Positions 53,962-63,192 of a stretch of DNA of 64,000 nt are shown in pieces; position 1 is the stretch's first letter, and each line of letters begins with the position of its first letter. This DNA is from Vibrio methylphosphonaticus (GTDB lineage Bacteria; Pseudomonadota; Gammaproteobacteria; Enterobacterales; Vibrionaceae), in the NCBI RefSeq assembly GCF_023634655.1, contig NZ_JAMKMS010000002.1, forward strand, positions 248,001-312,000. Direction: 5' to 3'. The notes beneath the pieces are model-generated. The model worked only from the letters and a program-made list of their open reading frames with translations. It did no database searches and was not told the DNA's origin. Both the position numbers and the translations under genes were made by a program.

Positions 53962-55143
53962 TTACTTCGTCATTTGCTTTTCAGCGTCTTCAACGGCTTC
54001 ATTCACCGTTTGGCGACCATCAACCACGTTAATGATAGTGTTTTTAGCCGATGCCCAGAATGCGCTCATTTGTGGCACGTTTGGCATGATCTCGCCGTTC
54101 ATTGCGTTATCCATTGTTGCCGCAATGCGCGCATCTGAGTCGAGTTCTTTTTGGAAAGAAGTCAACGCAACCGCACCTAATGGCTTATCGTTGTTCACTT
54201 CACGCAAACCGTCGTTTGTTAGTAGGTAGTTTTCTAGGAACTCTACTGCAAGGTCACGGTTAGGTGACGCTGTGCTGATACCAGCCGTTAATACACCAAC
54301 GAAAGGTTTTGATGCTTGACCGTTGAATTTAGGCAGTGTGGCAACACCATAGTTGATGCCTGATTTTTCAACGTTAGCCCAAGACCAAGGACCATTAATC
54401 GTCATCGCAGTCTGACCTTGGTTAAATGCAGCCTCAGATACTGAATAATCCATATCCGCCGAAATCACGCCTTTTTCAACCAGTGATTTAACGAAAGTCA
54501 GTGCATCTTTAACACCGTCTTGTGCAATACCCGCGTCTTTAACGTCATAGCCCGTACCTGTGTACTTAAATGCATAGCCGCCATCTGCTGCCATAAGTGG
54601 CCATGTGAAGTACGGTTCTTTTAAGTTCCACATAATCGCTGACTTGCCTTCTTTAGCCAGCTTAGTATTTAGCGCTTCAACTTCTTCCCATGTTTTTGGC
54701 GGGTTAGGCACTAAATCTTTGTTGTAAATAAGAGATAGCGATTCTACTGCAATTGGGTAACCAATCGTTTTGCCATCATATTGAACCGCATCCCAAGCGA
54801 AATCGACAATACCTTCTTTTGTTTCTTTAGAAGGTTTAACTTCTGCTAGAAGACCTGCATCCGCGTATTCACCGAAACGGTCGTGAGCCCAAAAGATAAT
54901 GTCTGGACCATCACCGGTCGCAGCAACTTGTGGAAAACGACTCTCTAGACCATCCGGATGAGCGACAGTAACTTTAATACCTGTATCTTCTTCGAACTTC
55001 TTACCTACTTCTGCAAGTCCGTTATAGCCTTTGTCACCATTAATCCAAATAGTGAGTTGTCCTTCTTCGATAGCAGCATTTGCACCAAAAGAACCAAGAG
55101 CAACCAGTGTGCCTAGCGCTACAGTACTAAGGGCTTTTTTCAT
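53962..55143 (-). CDS. malE: Periplasmic maltose-binding protein
   Basis: A 393-residue binding protein (E. coli 396): signal peptide with ANA cleavage, mature [20 protein letters not shown], the hinge region, and ligand-site blocks such as [37 protein letters not shown] and [18 protein letters not shown]. It delivers maltose and maltodextrins to MalFGK2. It is transcribed away from malK across a 711-bp divergent region. Confidence 0.98.
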   Translation of the reverse strand: MKKALSTVALGTLVALGSFGANAAIEEGQLTIWINGDKGYNGLAEVGKKFEEDTGIKVTVAHPDGLESRFPQVAATGDGPDIIFWAHDRFGEYADAGLLAEVKPSKETKEGIVDFAWDAVQYDGKTIGYPIAVESLSLIYNKDLVPNPPKTWEEVEALNTKLAKEGKSAIMWNLKEPYFTWPLMAADGGYAFKYTGTGYDVKDAGIAQDGVKDALTFVKSLVEKGVISADMDYSVSEAAFNQGQTAMTINGPWSWANVEKSGINYGVATLPKFNGQASKPFVGVLTAGISTASPNRDLAVEFLENYLLTNDGLREVNNDKPLGAVALTSFQKELDSDARIAATMDNAMNGEIMPNVPQMSAFWASAKNTIINVVDGRQTVNEAVEDAEKQMTK

Positions 55144-55243
55144 GTGTATATCCTTTTTATTGTTTTGACAGTAGGGTGATCCAGAGGGTCGTCCAGAGGA
55201 TTTCCTTAATTTCGATAAGTATCATCCGAAAAATACAGCAAGG

Positions 55244-55253
55244 TCTCATCCTC
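55244..55253 (-). promoter_or_regulatory. MalT-box-like motif near malE
   Basis: GAGGATGAGA on the minus strand matches GGGGA(T/G)GAGG at eight of ten positions by alignment. It lies about 100 bp upstream of the malE start. Confidence 0.4.
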
Positions 55254-55414
55254 CTAATCTCTACGCCCTATCAAGTAGCGACGGTTTCCGTGATCTCAAT
55301 CGACCACGACTATAGATCAACATCACAAAACAATCTTCTTTTGCGACCCGTTTCACTATTACAACGACGATTTTTTTGAGCTGGATCTCATCAGGCGAAT
55401 CTCCTCCCTAGCCC

Positions 55415-55462
55415 CCTACTCCCCTACTACTCCCCCTATAATTATTTTTATCGGGAGGATGT
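55415..55462. promoter_or_regulatory. Cluster of MalT-box-like repeats in the malE-malK gap
   Basis: Minus-strand GGGGAGTAGG (55415-55424) and GGGGAGTAGT (55426-55435) are direct repeats 11 bp apart, each differing from GGGGA(T/G)GAGG at one or two bases. Plus-strand GGGAGGATGT (55453-55462) is a weaker one. MalT usually binds such direct repeats. malT itself is not in the window. Confidence 0.5.
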
Positions 55463-55539
55463 CTAGATTACATGATTCAAGGAAACTGCAGACATCCAAG
55501 AGTGGATGGCAAGAACCCTTCCAGCAGGCTCATTCATAG

Positions 55540-55701
55540 GTTAGAGCGCTGGTTTTACATCGCCGGAGTCATTACGTAGTCACACATTGAAGCACAAGTA
55601 GCTATTTTGTTTACGGGGGACGCTTCAATTCTGTGTCGGGGGATACGAATGATGTTTTGGCTTTGAGGGTGGCGCTTATCGTACAGCGCCACCCCTTTTT
55701 C
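55540..55701 (+). ncRNA. Candidate structured RNA upstream of malK ending in a strong terminator
   Basis: Between malE and malK a stem ATTGAAGC (55586-55593) / GCTTCAAT (55622-55629) is followed by a perfect 10-bp stem GGGTGGCGCT (55667-55676) / AGCGCCACCC (55685-55694) with a T-run at 55696-55700. No ORF covers it. The terminator lies about 155 bp before malK, so it is either the end of a small RNA or an attenuator of the malK transcript. The 5' end is a guess. Confidence 0.5.
55667..55701 (+). terminator. Intrinsic terminator upstream of malK
   Basis: GC-rich 10-bp stem, 8-nt loop, T-run CTTTTTC. One of the strongest in the window and not downstream of any annotated plus-strand gene. Confidence 0.85.
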
Positions 55702-55854
55702 TTTCCATCTAGGAGTATTGGTGAGAATAGAAGCGTTCTATTTTTCATATTACACGCCAATACCGAACTCATGACCAATTTCCTATTATCAGCGGTCAAA
55801 TTATCTCTATAATGACCAGCAGAAAGTAATAAAAATGAATCGAGGACGAGCTAC

Positions 55855-56964
55855 ATGGCGAGTGTCACGTTAAAAAATGTTAGTAAAGCGTACGGTGACG
55901 TACTGATCTCCAAGAACATCGACCTAGAAATCAACGAAGGTGAATTTGTTGTTTTTGTTGGGCCGTCAGGTTGTGGTAAATCAACGCTATTACGTTGCAT
56001 TGCAGGTTTGGAAGACATCACGTCCGGTGATTTGTATATTGGTGACGAACGCATGAATGACGTTGAACCGTCAAAGCGTGGGGTTGGTATGGTATTCCAA
56101 TCTTATGCACTGTACCCTCACCTAAATCTGTATGACAACATGTCTTTCGGTCTTAAGCTGGCGAAAGCTAACAAAGCAGAGATTGATCGTCGTGTCGAGC
56201 ACGCTGCTGAAATCCTTCAACTAGGTCACCTTTTAGAGCGTCAACCTAAAGCACTTTCTGGTGGGCAACGTCAACGTGTCGCAATCGGTCGAACTTTGGT
56301 GTCTCAACCGAACCTATTCCTACTCGACGAACCACTATCCAACTTAGATGCTGCACTTCGTGTCAATATGCGTGCGCAAATCACTAAGCTACAACGCCAA
56401 CTTGGTTGTACCATGATTTATGTCACACATGATCAGGTAGAAGCGATGACAATGGCCGACAAAATTGTGGTATTGGATGCAGGTTGGGTCTCTCAAGTGG
56501 GTAAGCCATTAGAACTGTACCACTACCCTGAAAACCGTTTTGTTGCCGGTTTCATTGGTTCACCAAAAATGAATTTTATGAGTGTTTCCATAGAAGATGT
56601 GGAAGCTGAGCAAGTAAAGGTTCAGCTTTCTGATGGCGATTCGTTCTGGATCCCAGTCGATGGTACCACCGTAAACAAAGGCGATCGCATGTCTTTAGGT
56701 ATTCGTCCAGAGCATCTATTGCGCGCCGACGACGCTGATGCAAAAGTGGAAGGTGAAGTGATGATCGTTGAAAAACTTGGCAACGAAACTCAAGTGTATC
56801 TTAACCTTGAAAGCGCGGATGCCGACGTAATTTTCCGTCAGCCGGATACGTTGTCTGTTGAAGCCGGGGATAAATTCGCCATCGGTATTCCAGCTCACCG
56901 TTGTCACTTATTCCATAGTGATGGCCGTGCGTGTCGCCGTTTGTATAAAGAAGCGGGTCTATAA
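55855..56964 (+). CDS. malK: Maltose/maltodextrin importer ATPase
   Basis: A 369-residue ABC ATPase (E. coli MalK 371): Walker [13 protein letters not shown]-loop [10 protein letters not shown], signature [12 protein letters not shown], Walker [13 protein letters not shown] and switch His [11 protein letters not shown]. The C-terminal regulatory domain (from about 235) matches the MalK TOBE-type dimer region that binds EIIA-Glc and MalT. It is divergent from malEFG and not followed by lamB here. Confidence 0.97.
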   Translation: MASVTLKNVSKAYGDVLISKNIDLEINEGEFVVFVGPSGCGKSTLLRCIAGLEDITSGDLYIGDERMNDVEPSKRGVGMVFQSYALYPHLNLYDNMSFGLKLAKANKAEIDRRVEHAAEILQLGHLLERQPKALSGGQRQRVAIGRTLVSQPNLFLLDEPLSNLDAALRVNMRAQITKLQRQLGCTMIYVTHDQVEAMTMADKIVVLDAGWVSQVGKPLELYHYPENRFVAGFIGSPKMNFMSVSIEDVEAEQVKVQLSDGDSFWIPVDGTTVNKGDRMSLGIRPEHLLRADDADAKVEGEVMIVEKLGNETQVYLNLESADADVIFRQPDTLSVEAGDKFAIGIPAHRCHLFHSDGRACRRLYKEAGL

Positions 56965-57016
56965 GCCGCTCTAAGAGAGACTATCGAACACCTTTGCTTG
57001 TAGAGCTCCTCCTTTT

Positions 57017-57343
57017 TTATTTAGACTGGGGGAGCTTTGTTATATGACAATTTTTTTCAACGAACCATGTCTGCCCGGTTTTTTCTATTATATTGAGTGG
57101 AAAGCTTGTTTCATCAAAAACAAAAATCGCGCTACCAGAGGACTGCTCAACATAAAACTCAGACTGAGTAACAGTTTCGATTTTAATAGCTACTTGATTG
57201 CTTGTTTCCCCAAAGCCAACCTCTATTGATGTATTGCCAACGGTACAAAAAAAAGGTTCTCTTGTATCACTTAACACAAACGCACTTAGTGAGGTCAAAA
57301 AGACGGCAACTAGTGCCGTCTTTAGTTCCAATGTAATCATCAT
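57017..57343 (-). CDS. Small exported protein in the csgC position
   Basis: A 108-residue protein with a signal peptide (LKTALVAVFLTSLSAFVLS). The mature part has two Cys (PFFCTVGNTS and EKNCHITK) and alternating short beta-like blocks. It begins 6 bp after the csgA stop, so it is co-transcribed with csgBA, the place of csgC in E. coli. Sequence similarity to CsgC is not convincing to me. A role as curli chaperone or amyloid inhibitor is inference from position. Confidence 0.7.
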   Translation of the reverse strand: MMITLELKTALVAVFLTSLSAFVLSDTREPFFCTVGNTSIEVGFGETSNQVAIKIETVTQSEFYVEQSSGSAIFVFDETSFPLNIIEKTGQTWFVEKNCHITKLPQSK

Positions 57344-57349
57344 CCCGTA

Positions 57350-58210
57350 TTAGTTCTGCAACACGGTTACAGTGGTATTCATTGAGTTTGACTGAACTAC
57401 ATTCGACACATCACCCCAGCTTTGCGTAACACTGATGGTGTTGTTAGTAGCATTGTCTAAATCAACATTTGACCAGTTGTTGTTGCCACGCTGATTAACT
57501 CTGATTCTATTTTCATTACTAGCGTACAGATCAATCATCGATTCATTGTTGTAACGGGTTGTGTTCTTGCCTTGATCTACAAAGATTCTATTGTCAGAAG
57601 AACCAGCACCCAATATAACATCTGAGTCATGGTCCGCCCCCATCTGGGTTACTCTAACTAGATTTGAAGACGACCCATCATCAAAACTGACTTCAGAATC
57701 ATTTTGAATACCAGTTTGGCTAACAAATGTGCGGTTTGATTTGCTCTTACCTGTCGATTTGACGCGCGACCAGTGGTCAATTCCGTTCTGCATCACATCA
57801 ACTTTAGAATTATCTTCATCATTCGCCATGTATACAACAGAATCGTTAGCGTGACCTTGTTGGTCAATGTCTACGTCAGCTCCACCCGTTTTACCCGCAA
57901 TCTTGACCAATGAGTCGTTGTAGCTTCTATTTCCGGATTGATTAATATTGACGTTATTGTTGTTACCAGGGCTTTGTAAACGGATATCAACCGCAGAACG
58001 GTTACCATCGAAAACACCCAATTGACCTTGAGTTACCTTAACTACGGTACCCTGATCATTAGCTTGTTTGATCACACTTTTATTGTCTTTGTCAGCAGCT
58101 GACAAAAGACCATAGCCGTTAAAACTAATCTCTTTTCCTGTTGGGGGCCCTGCTGAAAAAGCAGCCGTAGATACTAGTGCTAAACCTACCGATAATGCTA
58201 ATAATTTCAT
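57350..58210 (-). CDS. csgA: Major curlin-like amyloid subunit
   Basis: A 286-residue secreted protein, much longer than E. coli CsgA (151). Signal peptide MKLLALSVGLALVSTAAFSA. The mature part has about ten curlin repeats with core Q-x-G/N (VTQGQLG, INQSGN, IDQQGH, VMQNGI, VSQTGI, VTQMGA, VNQRGN, VTQSWG, VLQN). The repeats are Asp-, Ser- and Arg-rich, more charged than in E. coli. It should form the beta-solenoid of curli fibres after export through CsgG. Confidence 0.9.
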   Translation of the reverse strand: MKLLALSVGLALVSTAAFSAGPPTGKEISFNGYGLLSAADKDNKSVIKQANDQGTVVKVTQGQLGVFDGNRSAVDIRLQSPGNNNNVNINQSGNRSYNDSLVKIAGKTGGADVDIDQQGHANDSVVYMANDEDNSKVDVMQNGIDHWSRVKSTGKSKSNRTFVSQTGIQNDSEVSFDDGSSSNLVRVTQMGADHDSDVILGAGSSDNRIFVDQGKNTTRYNNESMIDLYASNENRIRVNQRGNNNWSNVDLDNATNNTISVTQSWGDVSNVVQSNSMNTTVTVLQN

Positions 58211-58299
58211 ATCAATTTCCTTGTTCCTTTTATGTTTCCATGTCGATTAAGACTTCTATAAAAAGAAGCCATTTACTAAACCACTCCAACCTAATTTAT

Positions 58300-58962
58300 C
58301 TAGTTAGTCTGGTTTATATAAATTCTCATCGCTCCCGATGCATTTATAATGGCTGCATCTCCTCCATCTTGCGAAATACCTAAATCAGCCCCACCGGAAC
58401 CAGCAACAAATGCAATGTTATTGTCATTCTCTTGGTTAACGCTGAGTTTACTTGATGGATAAATCATGTTTGCTTGCCCTATTACAGCCAAGTTGTTGTT
58501 ACCATCTTGGTTAATTAAAGCCTCGCCATGCATGCCCAGCTGTCCGATACCAGCTGCATTGCCATCTCCGTCTTGACTTATATAAGCAACATTTCCGCTC
58601 CCTATTTGACCAACAATGGCTGTATTACTTACACCGGTTTGGTTGACACTCGACTTATTACCTCGCCCAAATCCTGCTTTGACCTGAGAGACAATGACAA
58701 GAGAGTCTGTCGCATTAGTTATATTCACTTCTGAATAGTTATCTATATCGTTATTTCCAAATTCCAAATCGTTATAGTCGTTAATCACGTCTTGACCCAC
58801 TCCGTGAAGAAAATCACCGGTAGATTCGACCCCTCCGTTTGGAGCAAAAAATAACGAATTAGCCATTATAGGTGCTGAACTAGCTAGAAGCCCTGTACAA
58901 ACGAAAAATGCCTTTGCTAGCCTACTCAGTCGAAAACTTGTCGTGCTCCCTATCACTTTCAT
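58300..58962 (-). CDS. csgB: Minor curlin / nucleator-like subunit
   Basis: A 220-residue secreted curlin: signal peptide ending IMANS, then repeats VSQVKAG, VNQTGVSN, VGQIGSGN, ISQDGDGN, IGQLGMHG, INQDGNNN, IGQANMIY, VNQENDNN, ISQDGGDA, INQTN. The C-terminus has the basic/hydrophobic INASGAMRIYINQTN block like the E. coli CsgB tail. It should seed CsgA polymerisation at the cell surface. First gene of the csgBA unit, about 90 bp from csgA, and divergent from csgEFG. Confidence 0.9.
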   Translation of the reverse strand: MKVIGSTTSFRLSRLAKAFFVCTGLLASSAPIMANSLFFAPNGGVESTGDFLHGVGQDVINDYNDLEFGNNDIDNYSEVNITNATDSLVIVSQVKAGFGRGNKSSVNQTGVSNTAIVGQIGSGNVAYISQDGDGNAAGIGQLGMHGEALINQDGNNNLAVIGQANMIYPSSKLSVNQENDNNIAFVAGSGGADLGISQDGGDAAIINASGAMRIYINQTN

Positions 58963-59259
58963 GTGAGCTCTCCATAATCACTCATTTGACACGAACGTAA
59001 AATCGCCCTCCCTTGTCACACTGGGATAATCTTATATTTTCACTGGGAATCTAACCCTAAACTAAAATTGATTTACTCAAATAAATAATCAGAATATTGG
59101 TGTATTGTCACCGTTAATACGTTGACCAAAGTATGAAATATATTGTTGCTCAACTACACCTGAAGTTTATGTTTAAACCTCAAGAACTGAGTTAGCCTTT
59201 AGAGTAATTTCAAAACGTACTTTCTCATTTTTTAAACGGATTTTTGAATGGGACACACC

Positions 59260-59745
59260 ATGAAAACACGACTGTTTACATTGAAAGTTATTTTGCTTCT
59301 CTCCTCTATTGTTGTCACTAAGGCGCACAGCAAGTTGGAGAACGGCGAACCGTTAGAAAATGGGAAAAGACTAGAAAGCCAGCAAGGAGATAAACTTAAG
59401 GCACCATTCAACGATTTTAGCGAAGTTGATGGGGTGATTGTCGATAGGACTATAACTCGGTTAGGAGAAGATTTTTATTTTTTCTTTTCTCAACAACTTA
59501 ACGACAGATATCCAAACCTTAAAGAAAATCTCACTATTAAGGAAATCCCTACAGCGCTCTCAGGTAGCATTATCGAAGTTTATCACTCTCGTAAAGCTAT
59601 TTACCGGACCGCTCTATCACCAGGTCGACGATTAGCGAAGGATAGAGCGGGCGATGCTATACAGGTCGTAGGTAACTACATAATACGTTGGCAAGCTGAG
59701 CGTCTCTATATGGATACTTTCGATCTCGAACATGATGAATTTTAA
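59260..59745 (+). CDS. csgE: Curli secretion specificity factor
   Basis: A 161-residue periplasmic protein: signal peptide (MKTRLFTLKVILLLSS...), then the CsgE core with GVIVDRTITRLGEDFYFFFS, LTIKEIPTALSGSIIEVYHS, and an RRLAKDRAGDAIQVV block. It caps the CsgG channel and steers curlin to it. The ATG at 59260 (GGGA six bases upstream) is preferred over ATG 59248. An extra 30-residue N-terminal linker makes it longer than E. coli CsgE. Confidence 0.92.
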   Translation: MKTRLFTLKVILLLSSIVVTKAHSKLENGEPLENGKRLESQQGDKLKAPFNDFSEVDGVIVDRTITRLGEDFYFFFSQQLNDRYPNLKENLTIKEIPTALSGSIIEVYHSRKAIYRTALSPGRRLAKDRAGDAIQVVGNYIIRWQAERLYMDTFDLEHDEF

Positions 59746-59755
59746 GGCGGCAAGG

Positions 59756-60166
59756 ATGGCAAATTTATCACCCAGAACAATTTTAGTCTTCGCATTAGCT
59801 TCACCCTTTGCGTTAGCAAGTGAATTAGTTTATACCCCAGTAAACCCTAGTTTCGGCGGGAACCCATTAAACAGTACGATTTTAATTAATCATGCCAACG
59901 CAATTAATGACTATCAGGATCCAAATTCCAGTTCGTTTGATTTTGAAGAAGAGTCGCCACTTGAACGCCTAGCATCGAGCTTGGAGTCCAGGTTGATCAG
60001 TCAGTTACTCGCCGATATAGGCAACGGTAATACCGGACAGTTAGAGACCGACGATTTCTTTCTTAACGTGTTAGACACTAACGGATTACTTACTGTACAA
60101 ATTGTTGATAAGGCAACCGGAGAATCTACTGAAATTAGTGTTTCCGGTCTTAACCCCGACCTGTAA
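59756..60166 (+). CDS. csgF: Curli assembly factor
   Basis: A 136-residue exported protein (E. coli CsgF 138): signal peptide, then mature ELVYTPVNPSFGGNPLNST, the conserved CsgF N-terminus that lines the CsgG pore. The C-terminal part (LNVLDTNGLLTVQIVDKATG) matches the CsgF domain. I use ATG 59756, with AAGGCGG five bases upstream; ATG 59732 overlaps csgE. Co-transcribed with csgE and csgG. Confidence 0.92.
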   Translation: MANLSPRTILVFALASPFALASELVYTPVNPSFGGNPLNSTILINHANAINDYQDPNSSSFDFEEESPLERLASSLESRLISQLLADIGNGNTGQLETDDFFLNVLDTNGLLTVQIVDKATGESTEISVSGLNPDL

Positions 60167-60183
60167 TTTACAAGGAACGTATT

Positions 60184-61020
60184 ATGAAAGGTCTACTTTA
60201 TTTAAGCCTCGCTTTACTGCTTGGAGGCTGCGCGACATCTCTCGACATACCAGAAACATCTGCAGAGCCGAAACTCATGCCACGCGGCGCTACCTATACG
60301 GATTTAATTGCACTGCCAAAACCAGCGGGAAAAATTCTCGTGTCTGTTTACGATTTTAGAGATCAAACCGGACAATATAAGCCTCAGCCTAACAGTAATT
60401 TCTCTACTGCTGTACCGCAGGGAGGGACGTCTTTGCTCACAACATCCTTGTTGGATTCTCAATGGTTCATTCCTTTAGAACGTGAAGGGTTACAAAACCT
60501 TCTAACCGAACGTAAGATCATCCGTGCCGCTCAGAAAAAAGATAAAGTCATTTCCAACCACGGCGCAGACTTATCTTCTTTGAATTCCGCTAATGTGGTT
60601 ATTGAAGGGGGAATTGTTGCCTACGATTCCAATATTCGGACTGGTGGCTTAGGCGCTAAGTACCTTGGTGTCGGTGCATCAGGACAATATCGAACCGACC
60701 AAGTAACGGTAAACCTTCGTGCCGTTGATGTGAGAAGTGGTCAGGTATTATTAAGTATTACGACGTCTAAAACTATCTCTTCTCACGAAGTGGGTCTCGG
60801 CGCTTTCCGCTTCATTGATTACAAAGAGCTGCTAGAAGTTGAGATGGGATACAGTAATAACGAACCCGTTAACATTGCCATTATGTCGGCTATTGATGCT
60901 GCCGTCATTCATCTCATCATTAAAGGAATGGAACGTGGGATGTGGTCATCAAACGACCCCGAAGCAAACAATAACCCAATTATTGCTAAGTACTCCAATG
61001 CCACAACTGAAATACTGTGA
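60184..61020 (+). CDS. csgG: Curli secretion channel lipoprotein
   Basis: A 278-residue outer-membrane lipoprotein (E. coli 277): lipobox LLGGCATS, then PKPAGKILVSVYDFRDQTGQ, SWFIPLEREGLQNLLTER-type block, and the transmembrane beta-hairpin region. It assembles into the nonameric pore through which CsgA and CsgB leave. Last gene of csgEFG; a terminator follows at 61156. Confidence 0.95.
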   Translation: MKGLLYLSLALLLGGCATSLDIPETSAEPKLMPRGATYTDLIALPKPAGKILVSVYDFRDQTGQYKPQPNSNFSTAVPQGGTSLLTTSLLDSQWFIPLEREGLQNLLTERKIIRAAQKKDKVISNHGADLSSLNSANVVIEGGIVAYDSNIRTGGLGAKYLGVGASGQYRTDQVTVNLRAVDVRSGQVLLSITTSKTISSHEVGLGAFRFIDYKELLEVEMGYSNNEPVNIAIMSAIDAAVIHLIIKGMERGMWSSNDPEANNNPIIAKYSNATTEIL

Positions 61021-61448
61021 TAACGAAGAAAAGAAGACTATTGCATTAGCAAGTAGCCTCAATAAAATTACGAAGTATTAATAATAGAGTCAGCATAAAT
61101 AATTGTTCATAAGTAACAAACGTTGAAAAGATTATTACCTCGAACATACATTAACAAAATAGGGCTATGCGGAAAATGGATATTACCCGTAGCCCTATTT
61201 TCTTTATTTACTTCAGGCGCGCTGTCACTCCTACCATTCGATACTTGAGCTGTCACGATTGCGCCGATTGTCTACAACCCTCGCAAAAATATAATCACAG
61301 ACTATCGCCTCCATTAAACCGCCGAATTGGTATTATCATGACTACGACGATTAATGAATCAGTGGCATACCAGTAAGAAACGGCAAGCGGACTAACACTT
61401 CAATCATTGAAGCAAACTATCCTAACCGATCTCGCTCTCCCTCTAGCA
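61021..61448. other. Intergenic region after csgG
   Basis: About 430 bp without a credible gene. A long terminator (AAAATAGGGCTA 61156-61167 with its complement TAGCCCTATTTT at 61190-61201, inner CGG/CCG extension, then CTTTATTT) ends csgEFG. A 69-codon frame from 61167 begins inside this stem and is unlikely. Confidence 0.8.
61156..61205 (+). terminator. Terminator of csgEFG
   Basis: 12-bp perfect arms with an internal stem and a T-rich tail, 136 bp after the csgG stop. Confidence 0.88.
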
Positions 61449-62033
61449 TCATGAAGCCAAAAGCTCTTCAATCAACTGCTCCAGTTCATCAAAACTGTTT
61501 AGCTGATGTAGAACCACCTGCTTATTACCATTGATGATGATTGTCGGCGTTGACCTAATCCGATAACGTTGCACTAATCGATTAAAGTCCTCAACTTGAA
61601 CACTAATAGATTGGCATTGTTCTATAAACTTATCTTGGTTTACCCCACACTTTTTTAGAACACTCACTAAGTCTTGCCTATACTCAGGGGCTTGATTTTT
61701 CCTAAAATGGATTCGACGTATCAGCGCTCCCATAAATCTATTTTCTAGACCTTGCTCCTTTGCAACGATGAACGCTTCTTGTACATCTCTGCCAAGCGGT
61801 CCCATGCCAACAACGATCTCTCTTAACTCGGCATTGTGTTTGTCAGCGATTTGTACAAGGGGATCATGCACCACAGCACAAGGCCCACAAAATGGAGAGT
61901 GAAAGAGCATCACTTGCGGCTCAATCGTTGGCTGCTGAGACAATGTTAAGTAGTGCAGTCCCGCTTGGTATGGCGACGCGACAGACGCAAAATGGCTCAG
62001 CATGAGTGCCATTAAAATAAAGATTGATTTCAT
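61449..62033 (-). CDS. Periplasmic thioredoxin-fold oxidoreductase (DsbA-like, CGPC)
   Basis: A 194-residue exported protein: signal peptide ending SVAS, active site LFHSPFCGPCAVVHDP (C49-G-P-C52) and a cis-Pro loop RSTPTIIINGNKQ. A helical insertion separates them, as in DsbA/DsbG-type proteins. CGPC is the thioredoxin sequence, while DsbA usually has CPHC. It probably forms, breaks or isomerises disulfides in the periplasm. It lies between csgG and the VpsT-like gene, so a link to curli or to the two-Cys csgC-position protein is possible but unproven. Confidence 0.85.
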   Translation of the reverse strand: MKSIFILMALMLSHFASVASPYQAGLHYLTLSQQPTIEPQVMLFHSPFCGPCAVVHDPLVQIADKHNAELREIVVGMGPLGRDVQEAFIVAKEQGLENRFMGALIRRIHFRKNQAPEYRQDLVSVLKKCGVNQDKFIEQCQSISVQVEDFNRLVQRYRIRSTPTIIINGNKQVVLHQLNSFDELEQLIEELLAS

Positions 62034-62215
62034 TGGTAAACTCCAGATAAAAACAGGTCGCTACCATAACCAAACGAGCTTAATCAATAAAATGTAAAGG
62101 GAATAGAATTGGAGGGAAATGAACTAAGGTCAAAAGGCAGTGATGATAAAAGAACAATTATGTCATTTATCATCACTGCCTTGATATAGAAAGTGAAGCC
62201 TAATCAAACATGCCG

Positions 62216-62893
62216 TTAAACAAACTCATTCGATGCGATATTATTTTTTGCCCACAGTAACGCCTGAAGACGATTTTTCACTTTTATTTTTTTAAAGGTG
62301 TTATGTAGGTGCGCCTTAACCGTATTCTCACTGACAAACAGTGAATCCGCAATTTGTGTGTTAGATGCCCCATCGCCAAGCAACTTGATAATTTGCTGTT
62401 CTCTTTTGGTTAGCTTTGAGTAGTAAGGGCTGGTTTTTGCGCATTGTCTGCCCCGATAAAACTTAATGTATTCAAACACTAACTTTCGACTCATCCACAT
62501 TTCACCACGCAAAATACACTCAAAGCCTGTTACCAGCTTGTCAAGATTATCGGTTGAATAGAATATCCCCACCAAATGCTGCCATTTCAGCATATCGGCA
62601 TGAGAAAGGTCTGGTGATGTATTAATCAGCACTTCTTGTGCTTCAGCACTCAGGTTTTCCCGAAGATCTTGGTACCTCTCGATATGTTTGTCCGTCATAG
62701 CTTGATGATCAACAATAACGACATCAAAACTGTATTCCTTTAAGCTAAGCTTACAACTACTTAAACGCTCTGGAGAGACAAGCTTGATCTGAAGATCAAC
62801 CTTCTGCTCAATTGAGTCTTTAAGTAAGCTTGACTGTAGATTATTTTCCGCCAACAAAATCGCTTGTCGGGTCTTAACGTCTACGGTCGACAT
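62216..62893 (-). CDS. VpsT/CsgD-like LuxR-family regulator with c-di-GMP motif
   Basis: A 225-residue regulator (VpsT 224, CsgD 216): a receiver-like N-terminal domain and a LuxR HTH (LTKREQQIIKLLGDGASNTQ, then SENTVKAHLHNTFKKI). W133-M-S-R136 in EMWMSRKLV matches the W[F/L/M][T/S]R c-di-GMP-binding motif of VpsT. The ATG at 62893 follows AGGGAG; an upstream start at 63028 would add a hydrophobic leader and is unlikely. The DNA-binding end is close to VpsT/CsgD. Proximity to csg genes suggests it activates curli. Confidence 0.88.
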   Translation of the reverse strand: MSTVDVKTRQAILLAENNLQSSLLKDSIEQKVDLQIKLVSPERLSSCKLSLKEYSFDVVIVDHQAMTDKHIERYQDLRENLSAEAQEVLINTSPDLSHADMLKWQHLVGIFYSTDNLDKLVTGFECILRGEMWMSRKLVFEYIKFYRGRQCAKTSPYYSKLTKREQQIIKLLGDGASNTQIADSLFVSENTVKAHLHNTFKKIKVKNRLQALLWAKNNIASNEFV

Positions 62894-63140
62894 AACACAC
62901 TCCCTGTCTGTATAGGTTCCGAGAATTAACTCTAAAGTTAACCTGTAATTTACATTCGTCAAGTGTCGGCTATGAGACACTAAGCCAAGAAGTAGCAATA
63001 ATAACATTATTATCAGTTGGTTAACCATAGCGTCTCAGGAGTGAGACTGTATACGCTTATTAAGTAGTTTGTTCACTTTTTGTGATAAACGTTTAAGCAC
63101 AACGTTTAATCGCGTAGATTCATATTAGAGAGGATAAAGC

Positions 63141-63164
63141 CGCGGTGTCGTGAATGACACCGCG
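63141..63164 (-). terminator. Terminator downstream of the 66-residue gene
   Basis: 9-bp arms CGCGGTGTC (63141-63149) and GACACCGCG (63156-63164), then GGCTTTAT on the minus strand; the ORF ends at 63193. Confidence 0.8.
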
Positions 63165-63192
63165 TGAATAAGGGTTACACTGCTAAGCGTAA

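Noticed and set aside
61167..61376. 69-residue plus-strand ORF after csgG
   Set aside because: It starts inside the csgEFG terminator stem and has no supporting features.
62894..63028. Upstream start for the VpsT-like regulator
   Set aside because: It would add a hydrophobic leader unlike any VpsT/CsgD protein; the ATG at 62893 has a good RBS.
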